NCBI GenBank assembly: GCA_021815825.1
Contig: JAKAZO010000032.1
Coordinates: 1 to 32,273, forward strand
DNA from: Pseudomonadota bacterium
GTDB taxonomy: Bacteria > Pseudomonadota > Alphaproteobacteria > Acetobacterales > Acetobacteraceae
DNA length: 32,273 bases
Direction: 5' to 3'
The position numbers were made by a program, and so were the translations under genes. Within the stretch, counting starts at the first letter, position 1, and each line of letters opens with the position of its first letter. This document shows positions 16,748-24,252 of the stretch, one piece after another. Below the pieces are notes generated by a model. That model worked only from the letters and a program-made list of their open reading frames with translations. It made no database searches and had not been told where the DNA came from.

Positions 16748-16776
16748 TTGAAGCCCCGGAAAGAAGGTTCTACGCT
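16748..16776 (+). promoter_or_regulatory. Candidate sigma-70 promoter upstream of the XRE-hyf operon
   Basis: TTGAAG, a 17-base spacer and TACGCT lie in the 89-bp gap between folB and the XRE gene. The -35 box matches four of six consensus positions; the -10 box is weak. It is the best candidate in the gap, but the match is modest. Confidence 0.3.
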
Positions 16777-16817
16777 GGCTTTGTAATGCGTGGAACATCA
16801 TCTACGATGGATTGCGC

Positions 16818-17093
16818 GTGATCACCGCGCCGCAGATGCGGGCCGCCCGCGCGCTGCTGGGGATCGACCAGAAGCGGCTGGCCGAGCTGTGCGGCCTGTC
16901 GCTGCCGACCATCCAGCGCATGGAGGCGAGCGAGGGGGTGATCCGCGGCAACGTGGACTCGCTGATGAAGCTGGTCGCCGCCCTGGAAGCCGGCGGCGTC
17001 GAGCTGATCGGCGAGGGTGCCGCCAGTGCCGGCGGCGGGCGCGGCGTGCGGCTGCGGGAGCGCGCGGCTGCCGCCAGGGGGGGCGAACAATGA
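16818..17093 (+). CDS. Small XRE-family HTH regulator coupled to the hyf-like operon
   Basis: A 91-residue protein whose first 70 residues form a Cro/CI-type helix-turn-helix: QMRAARALLGIDQKRLAEL, CGLSLPTIQRMEAS, then a helix VDSLMKLVAALEAGGVELIG. A Gly/Arg-rich tail follows. The GTG at 16818 gives the common VITAPQM start; a TTG at 16812 is an equal alternative and the frame is open further upstream. Its TGA overlaps the ATG of hyfB (ATGA), so the two are translationally coupled. Regulation of the downstream complex or of itself is inferred from position. It has no sensor domain, so any signal would have to act through another protein or through its amount. Confidence 0.8.
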   Translation: MITAPQMRAARALLGIDQKRLAELCGLSLPTIQRMEASEGVIRGNVDSLMKLVAALEAGGVELIGEGAASAGGGRGVRLRERAAAARGGEQ

Positions 17094-19099
17094 TCGCCGC
17101 CCTGCTGGCGCTGATCGCGTCCCTGCTGGTCCTCGGCCTCGCCGCCATCGCCGCGCGCCGCTCGCCGCTGGCGACGAAGCTGGTCTATGGCGGCGCGCTG
17201 GCGCTGACGCTGGCGTTGCTCGCGCTCGCCGCCGTCATGCTCGCCAGCCTCGGCCAGGGCGCGCGGGAGGCGGCGCTGCCGCTCGGCCTGCCCTGGCTCG
17301 GGGCGCATTTCCGCCTCGACGCGCTGGCCGCCTTCTTCCTCGTCGTCATCGATCTCGCCGCCGCCGCCGCCAGCCTCTACGCAATCGGCTACGGCGCCCA
17401 TGAGCCCGAACCGCAGCGCGTGCTGCCGTTCTTTCCGGTCTTTCTCGCGGCGATGAACCTCGTCGTGCTCGCCGCCGACGCCTACAGTTTCCTGTTCGCC
17501 TGGGAGCTGATGTCGCTGGCCTCGTGGGCGCTGGTGCTGGCGCAGCATCGCGAGGCGGAGAATGTCGCCGCCGGCACGCTCTACCTGCTGATGGCGAGCT
17601 TCGGCACGCTGGCGCTGCTGCTCGGCTTCGGCTTTCTCGCCGGGGCCGGCGGCGATTACAGCTTCGCGGCGATGGCGGCGCGGCGACCGGCGCCCTGGGT
17701 GGGCGCGCTGGTGCTCGCGCTCGCCCTGCTCGGCGCCGGCTCCAAGGCCGGGCTGGTGCCGCTGCATGTGTGGCTGCCGCGCGCCCACCCGGCGGCGCCG
17801 AGCCACGTCTCCGCGCTGATGAGCGGGGCGATGACGAAAGTCGCCGTCTACGCCTTCATCCGCATCGTCTTCCAGCTCGCCGGCCCGCCGGCCTGGTGGT
17901 GGGGCCTGGTCGTGCTCGCGTTGGGCGGCGTCTCCGTCGTGCTCGGCGTGCTGCAGGCGCTGATGGAGACCGACATCAAGCGCCTTCTCGCCTACAGCAC
18001 GATCGAGAATATCGGCCTGATCTTTGCCAGCCTCGGCCTGGCGCTGGCGTTCCGCGCCGATGCGATGGGGGCGGCGGCGGCGCTGGCGATGACGGCGGCG
18101 CTGTTCCACGCCTTCAACCACATGCTGTTCAAGAGCACGCTCTTCTTCGGCGCCGGCGCGGTGCTGACGGCGACGGGCGCGCGCGAGCTGGACCGGCTCG
18201 GCGGGCTGATCCACCGCATGCGGAGCCTCGCCGTGCCCATGCTGGGCGCCTGCCTGGCCATCGCCGCGCTGCCGCCGTTCAACGGCTTCGCCTCGGAATG
18301 GCTCACCTTCCAGGCCATCCTGCTGAGCCCGGACCTGCCGCAATGGGGGCTGAAGCTGGCGGTACCGGCGACCGGCACGCTGCTCGCGCTCGGCGCGGCA
18401 CTGGCGGCGGCCTGCTTCGTGCGGTTCTACGGCCTCGCCTTCCTCGGCCGCCCCCGCTCGCCGGCGGCGTCCGCGGCGGTGGAGACCGACCGGGCCTCCC
18501 TCGCCGCGATCTGGGGCCTCGCCGCGCTCTGCCTGCTCGCCGGCCTCTTTCCCGGCGCCGTCATCGACGCCATCGCCCCCGCGGTGCAGGCGAGCGTGGC
18601 CGCGCGCATGCCGCTGCAGACCGGGCTGCCCTGGCTGACGATCATCCCCGTCGCCGCCAGCCGCAGCTCGTACAACGGCATTCTGATCTTCCTGTTCATC
18701 ACCGCCTCGGCGCTGACGGTCGCCGCCGCGGTGCACCGCTTCGCCTCGCGCGCCGCGCGCCGCTACCGCGCCTGGGATTGCGGTTTCGGCGATGTCGGCA
18801 TCGGCGCGCAATATTCCGCCGCGAGCTTCGCCCAGCCGATCCGCCGCGCCTTCGGCACCGCGATCTTCCGCGCCAGCGACGTGGTGGAGATGCCGCCGCC
18901 AGGGTCGACGGCACCGGCGCGTATCCGCCACAGCCGCATCGACCCGGTGTGGGACGGGCTCTACGCGCCGCTGGTGGGCTTCGTCTGGCGGCTCGCGGAC
19001 CGGCTCAACTTCCTCCAGTTCCTCTCGATCCGCCGCTTCATGAGCTTCGTCTTTCTGGCGCTCGTGTTCCTGCTGCTGGTGCTGGCGGTATGGCACTGA
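17090..19099 (+). CDS. hyfB: Hydrogenase-4 subunit B-like / NuoL-type antiporter subunit
   Basis: A 669-residue polytopic membrane protein of the NuoL/MrpA/HyfB group, close to the 672 residues of E. coli HyfB. The proton-channel residues of antiporter-like complex I subunits are present: Glu139 in FAWELMSLASW, Lys219 in LGAGSKAGLVPLHVWLPRAH and Lys348 in HMLFKSTLFFGAG. HPAAPSHVSALMSGAMTKVA is the conserved broken-helix region. The C-terminal part (YRAWDCGFGD, QYSAASFAQPIRRAFG) matches the HyfB-specific extension. It lies in the inner membrane as part of the ion-pumping arm. Its start overlaps the XRE stop, and its end overlaps hyfC by 10 bp. Ion pumping is supported by family and residues; the driving reaction is not known here. 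Confidence 0.93.
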   Translation: MIAALLALIASLLVLGLAAIAARRSPLATKLVYGGALALTLALLALAAVMLASLGQGAREAALPLGLPWLGAHFRLDALAAFFLVVIDLAAAAASLYAIGYGAHEPEPQRVLPFFPVFLAAMNLVVLAADAYSFLFAWELMSLASWALVLAQHREAENVAAGTLYLLMASFGTLALLLGFGFLAGAGGDYSFAAMAARRPAPWVGALVLALALLGAGSKAGLVPLHVWLPRAHPAAPSHVSALMSGAMTKVAVYAFIRIVFQLAGPPAWWWGLVVLALGGVSVVLGVLQALMETDIKRLLAYSTIENIGLIFASLGLALAFRADAMGAAAALAMTAALFHAFNHMLFKSTLFFGAGAVLTATGARELDRLGGLIHRMRSLAVPMLGACLAIAALPPFNGFASEWLTFQAILLSPDLPQWGLKLAVPATGTLLALGAALAAACFVRFYGLAFLGRPRSPAASAAVETDRASLAAIWGLAALCLLAGLFPGAVIDAIAPAVQASVAARMPLQTGLPWLTIIPVAASRSSYNGILIFLFITASALTVAAAVHRFASRAARRYRAWDCGFGDVGIGAQYSAASFAQPIRRAFGTAIFRASDVVEMPPPGSTAPARIRHSRIDPVWDGLYAPLVGFVWRLADRLNFLQFLSIRRFMSFVFLALVFLLLVLAVWH

Positions 19100-20046
19100 T
19101 CCGCGCCATCGCCATCCAGGGGCTGGAAATGCTGCTGGTGCTGGCGCTGGCGCCGCTGCTCACCGGCTACGTGCGCAAGCTGAAGGCCCGGCTGCAGCGC
19201 CGCGCCGGCCCGCCCCTGCTGCAGCCCTATCGCGACCTGCGACGGCTGCTCGGCAAGGAGGTGGTGCTGGCGGACAACGCCTCCTGGCTGTTCCGCAGCG
19301 CGCCCTATCTGATCTTCGCCACCACCTGGGTCGCCGCGGCGCTGGTGCCGACCTTCGGCGCCGGGCTGATGTTCAGCTGGTCGGGCGATCTCATCGTCAT
19401 CACTGCGCTGCTCGGGAGCGCGAGGTTCTTCCTCGCGCTCGCCGGGCTCGATGCCGGCACCAGCTTCGGCGGCATCGGCGCCAGCCGCGAGGTGATGATC
19501 GCCTCGCTCGGCGAGCCGGCGCTGATCATGATCGTCTTCACCCTCGCCCTCGTCGCCGGATCGAGCCAGCTCTCCCACGTCGCGCTGTTCATGCTGTCGG
19601 CGGCTGCGGGGCTGCGCGTGTCGCTGGCGCTGGCCCTGTTCGCGCTGGTGATCGTCGCGCTGGCCGAGAACTCGCGCATTCCGGTCGATAATCCGGCGAC
19701 GCATCTCGAACTCACCATGGTGCACGAGGCGATGGTGCTGGAATATTCCGGCCGCCACCTGGCGATGATCGAACTCGCGGGCTTCGTCCAGCTGCTGCTC
19801 TATGTCTCGCTCATCGCCTGCGTCTTCGCCCCGTTCCTGCTCGCCCCCGTGCAGGCCGGCGCCGCGGCCTACGCGCTCGGCATCGCCGCCTATGTCGCCA
19901 AGCTCGCCGTCGCCGGCGCGCTGCTCGCCGCGTTCGAGACGGCGACGGCGAAGATGCGGGTGTTTCGCCTGCCCAACCTGCTCGGCGCGGCGCTGATGCT
20001 CGGCCTGCTCGCGACGCTGCTGCTGTTCGTTTCACGGACCTTGTAG
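19090..20046 (+). CDS. hyfC: Hydrogenase-4 subunit C-like / NuoH-type subunit
   Basis: A 318-residue membrane protein homologous to HyfC/HycD and to NuoH, the subunit that joins the peripheral arm to the membrane arm and lines the quinone chamber in complex I. Conserved features are LQRRAGPPLLQPYRDLRRLL followed by GKE, GASREVMIASLGEPALIM, the acidic loop ENSRIPVDNPATHLELTM followed by VHEAM, and ETATAKMRVFRLPNLLG. Several predicted membrane helices are visible. The ATG lies inside the hyfB end with a 10-bp overlap. The stop is immediately followed by the hyfE ATG. All acidic loop residues typical of the family appear intact, so coupling to the membrane arm should be possible. Confidence 0.93.
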   Translation: MALIRAIAIQGLEMLLVLALAPLLTGYVRKLKARLQRRAGPPLLQPYRDLRRLLGKEVVLADNASWLFRSAPYLIFATTWVAAALVPTFGAGLMFSWSGDLIVITALLGSARFFLALAGLDAGTSFGGIGASREVMIASLGEPALIMIVFTLALVAGSSQLSHVALFMLSAAAGLRVSLALALFALVIVALAENSRIPVDNPATHLELTMVHEAMVLEYSGRHLAMIELAGFVQLLLYVSLIACVFAPFLLAPVQAGAAAYALGIAAYVAKLAVAGALLAAFETATAKMRVFRLPNLLGAALMLGLLATLLLFVSRTL

Positions 20047-20709
20047 ATGACGCTGCCCCCGCTCGATACCGCGCACATGCTGGCTGGCGGCCTGGTGCTG
20101 GTCAGCTTCATGATGCTCTACCAGGACCGGCTCTCGGCGCTGATCAACCTGCTCGCCCTGCACGCGCTGGTGCTCTCCCTCGCCGTCGCCTGGCAGGCGT
20201 GGATCCAGGACGCGCCGGAACTCATCATCACCGCCGTCACCGCGCTCGGCTTCAAGGCGATCGCGATTCCGGTGGCGCTGCAGCGGATGATCAAGCGGCT
20301 CGGCATCCATCGCGAGATCGAGTCCGTCGTCGGCATCAGCGCCACCATGCTCGCCGGCATCGGGCTGGTGGCGCTGGCGCTGGTGGTGATGCTGCGCACC
20401 ACCGCCTCCGCCACGCCGCTGGCGCGCGAGGATATCGCGCTGGCGCTTTCCGTCATCCTGCTCGGCATGCTGATCATGGTCACGCGCCGCAACGCGGTGA
20501 GCCAGGTCGCCGGCTTCATGTCGCTGGAGAACGGCCTCGTCCTCGCCGCCACCGGCGCGCAAGGCATGCCGCTGGTGGTGGAGATCAGCGTCGCCTTCTC
20601 CATCCTCATCGCCTTCATCGTCATCGGCATCTTTCTCTTCCGCATCCGCGAGCGCTTCGACACGGTCGAGGTCCAGGCGCTCGACCAGTTCCGCGGCGAA
20701 CGGCGATGA
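20047..20709 (+). CDS. hyfE: Hydrogenase-4 subunit E-like / NuoK-type subunit
   Basis: A 220-residue membrane protein, similar in length to HyfE (about 216). The C-terminal half has the NuoK-like pattern SLENGLVLAATGAQGMPLVV, with the Glu in the membrane that NuoK uses for proton transfer, and ends in a short charged tail (FRIRERFDTVEVQALDQF). The start abuts the hyfC stop and the stop overlaps the hyfF ATG (ATGA), so these genes are translationally linked. It should sit between the NuoH-like and antiporter-like subunits. It has no soluble domain and no visible oddity apart from its location in the noncanonical cluster. Confidence 0.92.
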   Translation: MTLPPLDTAHMLAGGLVLVSFMMLYQDRLSALINLLALHALVLSLAVAWQAWIQDAPELIITAVTALGFKAIAIPVALQRMIKRLGIHREIESVVGISATMLAGIGLVALALVVMLRTTASATPLAREDIALALSVILLGMLIMVTRRNAVSQVAGFMSLENGLVLAATGAQGMPLVVEISVAFSILIAFIVIGIFLFRIRERFDTVEVQALDQFRGERR

Positions 20710-22154
20710 CCGCGCTGGCGCCGATCGCGATGCAGGCGCTGCTGGTGACGCCGGCCCTTGCCGCGGCCGTGCTCGCCGTCCTGCCCGGCTACCGCGCCGC
20801 GGCGCGGCTGAACGTCGCCGCCAGCCTGCTCTCGCTGCTCGCCGCGCTGCTGCTGCTCGGCGCCCGGCCGGCGCCGAGCCCGCTCTTTCTCGTCGATGAT
20901 CTCAACATCGTCTTTCTCGTCCTCAACAGCTTCGTCGGTCTCACCACCAGCGTCTTCAGCGCCAGCTATATCGGCCACGAGCTGGAGACCGAGCATCTCA
21001 CCCGCACCCATCTGCGCTTCTACCACGCCATCTACCAGCTGATGATGTTCGGGATGAACCTCGCGCTCATCGCCAACAGCATCGGCCTGATGTGGGTCGG
21101 CGTCGAACTCGCCACGCTGTCCACGGTGGTCATGGTCGGCATCTACCGCACCCATGCGGCGATCGAGGCGGCGTGGAAATACTTCATCCTCGGCAGCGTC
21201 GGCATCGCGCTCGCGCTGTTCGGCACCATCCTCGTCTATCTCGCGGCGCGGCCGGTGCTCGGCACCGGCGTGCCGGCGATGGAATGGACCCTGCTGGTGC
21301 GCCAGTCCGGCGCCATGGAGCCGGCGCTGCTCAACGTCGCCTTCGTGTTTCTGCTGCTCGGCTACGGCACCAAGGTCGGGCTGGTGCCGCTGCACGCCTG
21401 GCTGCCGGACGCGCACGCCGAGGGCCCCACGCCGATCTCCGCCGTGCTCTCCGGCCTGCTCCTCAATGTCGCGCTCTACGCGCTGCTGCGCTTCAAGATC
21501 CTGCTCGCCGGCAACCAGGGCGCGGTGGATCCTGGCGTGCTGATGGCCGCCCTCGGCCTGCTCTCGGTGCTGTTCGCCGCGCTGATGCTCTACCGCCGGC
21601 GCGACATCAAGCGCCTGTTCGCCTATTCCTCGATCGAGCACATGGGCATCATCGTCTTCGCCTTCGGCATGGGCGGGCCGCTGGCGAATTTCGCCGGGCT
21701 GCTGCAGATGACGCTGCACAGCCTGACCAAGTCGGCGATCTTCTTCTCCGTCGGCCACACCGCCCAGGTGAAGGGCACGCAGCGCATCTCCGAGATCGGC
21801 GGGCTGACGGCGAGCCACCCGCTGCTCGGCTGGAGCCTGGTCGCCGGCGTGGCGGCGATCGCCGGCCTGCCGCCGTTCGGCATCTTCATGAGCGAATTCC
21901 TCATCGTCAGCACCAGCTTCGCGCGCGGCCCGTTCCTCGCCGCCGCGCTCGCCCTCGGGCTGCTGGTCGCCTTCGGCGCGCTGCTGACGCGCCTGGCCTC
22001 GGTGGCGTTCGGCGAGCCGCGCGGCCCGGTCGGGCCGGTCAAGGCCTCCTACCTGCCGAGCTTCGCCCATCTCGGCCTGGTGCTCGGCGCCGGCATCTAC
22101 CTGCCGCCGCCACTGGTCGCCTGGTTCCAGCACGTCGCCGTGCTGCTCGGCTGA
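20706..22154 (+). CDS. hyfF: Hydrogenase-4 subunit F-like / NuoM-NuoN-type antiporter subunit
   Basis: A 482-residue polytopic protein of the HyfF/NuoN group, somewhat shorter than E. coli HyfF (about 526). Pump residues are visible in LMWVGVELATLSTVV (Glu), LLLGYGTKVGLVPLHAWLPD (Lys) and LHSLTKSAIFFSVGH (Lys). The conserved AHAEGPTPISAVLSGLLLN and FAYSSIEHMGIIVFAFG segments are intact. Together with HyfB it provides two antiporter-like modules; a third, HyfD, present in E. coli hydrogenase-4, is missing. The ATG overlaps the hyfE stop. hyfG follows 10 bp after its stop. Inner-membrane location is certain from composition. Confidence 0.93.
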   Translation: MTALAPIAMQALLVTPALAAAVLAVLPGYRAAARLNVAASLLSLLAALLLLGARPAPSPLFLVDDLNIVFLVLNSFVGLTTSVFSASYIGHELETEHLTRTHLRFYHAIYQLMMFGMNLALIANSIGLMWVGVELATLSTVVMVGIYRTHAAIEAAWKYFILGSVGIALALFGTILVYLAARPVLGTGVPAMEWTLLVRQSGAMEPALLNVAFVFLLLGYGTKVGLVPLHAWLPDAHAEGPTPISAVLSGLLLNVALYALLRFKILLAGNQGAVDPGVLMAALGLLSVLFAALMLYRRRDIKRLFAYSSIEHMGIIVFAFGMGGPLANFAGLLQMTLHSLTKSAIFFSVGHTAQVKGTQRISEIGGLTASHPLLGWSLVAGVAAIAGLPPFGIFMSEFLIVSTSFARGPFLAAALALGLLVAFGALLTRLASVAFGEPRGPVGPVKASYLPSFAHLGLVLGAGIYLPPPLVAWFQHVAVLLG

Positions 22155-22164
22155 GGGGGCGCCG

Positions 22165-23673
22165 GTGCCGATCTTTCCCGAACTCCGCGCCGCCACCCGG
22201 GTCGAGGGTCACCATCCCTGGCCGCGCTTCGTCGTCGATGTCGCCTCCTGGCGCGTCGCCGGCGGCGAGCTCGCGGCCGGGCGCTGGACCCTGCTCGGGC
22301 TCTGGGGCGAGGCCGATTCGGTGCACATGGCGGTGCTGCGCGGCGAGCGCGATGCGATCGGGGTCCTCAGCCTGCCCTGCGCCGACCGGCGCTTTCCCGC
22401 CCTCGGCGCCCGCCATGCCCCGGCGATCCGGCTGGAACGCGCGGCGCAGGACCTGTTCGGGCTCGTCGCCGAGGGCCTGGCGGACGCGCGGCCCTGGCTC
22501 GATCACGGCGCCTGGGGCGTGCGCGCGCCGCTGGGCCCAGGCGAGCCGGCGGCGGAGGCGGCCGCGCCCTACCCGTTCCTGCCCGCCGAGGGCGGGGCGC
22601 TGCACCAGATCGCGGTCGGGCCGGTGCATGCCGGCATCATCGAGCCCGGACATTTCCGCTTCCACGCCGACGGCGAGACGGTGGTGCGGCTGGAAGAACG
22701 GCTCGGCTACACCCACAAGGGCACCGAGGCGCTGATGCAGGGCGCCGACCTGGCTCGCGCCGCGCGCCTCGCCGGGCGGGTCTCCGGCGACAGCACGGTG
22801 GCCTGCGCCCTCGCCTTCGCCCGCGCCGTGGAGGCGGCGCTCGGCCTCGCCCCGCCGCCGCGCGCGGTGTGGCTGCGCGCGCTGATGGCGGAGCTCGAGC
22901 GCCTCGCCAACCATCTCGGCGATGTCGGCGCGGTCTGCAACGATGCCTCCTTCGCCATCATGAACGCGCATTGCGCGGTGCTGCGCGAACGCGTGCTGCG
23001 CGCCGCCTCCCAGGGCTTCGGCCACCGGCTGATGATGGACCGCGTCGTCCCCGGCGGCGTCGCCGCCGATCTCGACGCCGCCGGGGCCGCCGCCATCACC
23101 GCCCTGGTCGCCGCGGTGCGCCAGCGCTTCCCGCGCCTCGTCGAGCTCTACGACAACACCGCCTCGCTGCAGGACCGCGTCGTCGGCACCGGGCGGCTCG
23201 ATCCGGCGCTGGCCCGCCAGTTCGGCTGCGGCGGCTTCGTCGGACGCGCCTCGGGACGGGATTTCGACGCCAGGCGCTGGCCCGGCTACCCGCCCTACGA
23301 CGAACTGCGCTTCACCGTGCCGGTGCGCGAGGAGGGCGACGTCAATGCCAGGGTGTGGATCCGCATCGCCGAGATCGAGGCCAGCCTCGGCCTGATCGAG
23401 CAGCTCCTCGCCGGGCTGCCGGCCGGCGATGTCCGCGCGCCGGCACCGCACGGCGCCGGGACCGAGGGCGCGGCGCTGGTGGAAGGCTTCCGCGGCGACA
23501 TCCTCGCCTGGGTCCGGCTCGCCGCGGACGGCACCATCGCGCGCTGCCATCTGCGCGACCCGTCCTGGTTCCAGTGGCCGGTGCTGGAGGCGGCGGTGGA
23601 CGGCAACATCGTCGCCGACTTCCCGCTCTGCAACAAATCCTTCAACTGCGCCTATTCCGGCCACGATCTCTAG
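22165..23673 (+). CDS. hyfG: HyfG-like large subunit lacking the NiFe cysteines (NuoC-NuoD-like, Ehr type)
   Basis: A 502-residue fused protein. Residues about 1-125 form a NuoC-like domain, and the rest is NuoD/hydrogenase-large-subunit-like (GPVHAGIIEPGHFRF, RLGYTHKGTEALM, ELERLANHLGDVGA, AFGHRLMMDRVVPGG). In true group 4 hydrogenases the L1 motif RxCGxC follows the THKG helix; here that position reads RVSGDST (205-211), and there is no CxxC anywhere in the protein. The C-terminus ends C489-NKSF-N-C495-AYSGHDL instead of DPCxxC. A normal NiFe site is therefore impossible, which is the defining feature of energy-converting hydrogenase-related (Ehr) proteins. The GTG start follows AGGGGG at a five-base spacing. 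The gene sits between hyfF and hyfI. The substrate is unknown; the usual annotation as hydrogenase-4 subunit would mislead. Confidence 0.92.
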   Translation: MPIFPELRAATRVEGHHPWPRFVVDVASWRVAGGELAAGRWTLLGLWGEADSVHMAVLRGERDAIGVLSLPCADRRFPALGARHAPAIRLERAAQDLFGLVAEGLADARPWLDHGAWGVRAPLGPGEPAAEAAAPYPFLPAEGGALHQIAVGPVHAGIIEPGHFRFHADGETVVRLEERLGYTHKGTEALMQGADLARAARLAGRVSGDSTVACALAFARAVEAALGLAPPPRAVWLRALMAELERLANHLGDVGAVCNDASFAIMNAHCAVLRERVLRAASQGFGHRLMMDRVVPGGVAADLDAAGAAAITALVAAVRQRFPRLVELYDNTASLQDRVVGTGRLDPALARQFGCGGFVGRASGRDFDARRWPGYPPYDELRFTVPVREEGDVNARVWIRIAEIEASLGLIEQLLAGLPAGDVRAPAPHGAGTEGAALVEGFRGDILAWVRLAADGTIARCHLRDPSWFQWPVLEAAVDGNIVADFPLCNKSFNCAYSGHDL

Positions 23674-23698
23674 GACCCACGATTTACAGGACAGGGCG

Positions 23699-24220
23699 AT
23701 GCGACGAACGCTGCTCGAAGGCCTGCTGCACCGCCCGCTGAGCGAACCGCCGCCGGCGGTGGACGCGGCCGAGCTGGAGGCGGTGGCGCGCGCGGTCGGC
23801 GTCGCGGCGCGCGCGCGGCTCGGGCGCAGCCTGTCGATCCGGGAGATCGACGCCGGCTCCTGCAACGGCTGCGAGCTGGAGATCGTCGCACTCGGCAACG
23901 CGTTCTACGATCTCGAACGCTTCGGCCTGCGCTTCGTCGCCTCGCCGCGCCACGCCGATGTGCTGCTGGTCACCGGGCCGGTGACGCACAACATGCGCGC
24001 CGCCCTGCTGCGCACCTGGGAAGCGACGCCGGACCCGAAATGGGTCGTCGCCGTCGGCGCCTGCGCGCACGACGGCGGCGAGTTCGCCGGCTCCTACGCC
24101 TGCGAGCGCGGCGTCGGCGCGGTGCTGCCGGTGGACCTCGTCATCCAAGGCTGCCCGCCGACGCCGCTGGCCCTGCTCCAGGGCCTGCTCGGCCTGCTCG
24201 CGCTCTCCTCGCCGCCCTGA
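23699..24220 (+). CDS. hyfI: HyfI-like / NuoB-type iron-sulfur subunit
   Basis: A 173-residue subunit related to NuoB and to the small subunit of group 4 hydrogenases. The four ligands of the N2-like [4Fe-4S] cluster are present: C55 and C58 in GSCNGCELE, C122 in AVGACAHDGGEF and C152 in IQGCPPTP. It is shorter than E. coli HyfI (about 252). It starts 25 bp after the hyfG stop and is the last gene of the operon, converging on ilvD. Retention of the cluster next to a large subunit without NiFe ligands means electrons can still reach the HyfG/HyfI interface. The donor that fills this cluster is not encoded here. Confidence 0.92.
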   Translation: MRRTLLEGLLHRPLSEPPPAVDAAELEAVARAVGVAARARLGRSLSIREIDAGSCNGCELEIVALGNAFYDLERFGLRFVASPRHADVLLVTGPVTHNMRAALLRTWEATPDPKWVVAVGACAHDGGEFAGSYACERGVGAVLPVDLVIQGCPPTPLALLQGLLGLLALSSPP

Positions 24221-24252
24221 GCGCGCAGCGCGATACCTGAGTTACGTTGCCT

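Noticed and set aside
16741-16800. A sigma-54 type promoter upstream of the XRE gene
   Set aside because: The TGGC...TGC elements at about 16776-16789 have a spacing one base short of the GG-N10-GC rule.
16802-19096. A 764-codon minus-strand open frame antisense to hyfB
   Set aside because: It is composed of charged low-complexity sequence mirroring the hydrophobic hyfB helices; hyfB itself has strong family motifs.
22165-23673. HyfG as an active NiFe hydrogenase subunit
   Set aside because: No CxxC motif exists and the L1 position reads RVSGDST, so the active-site ligands are missing.
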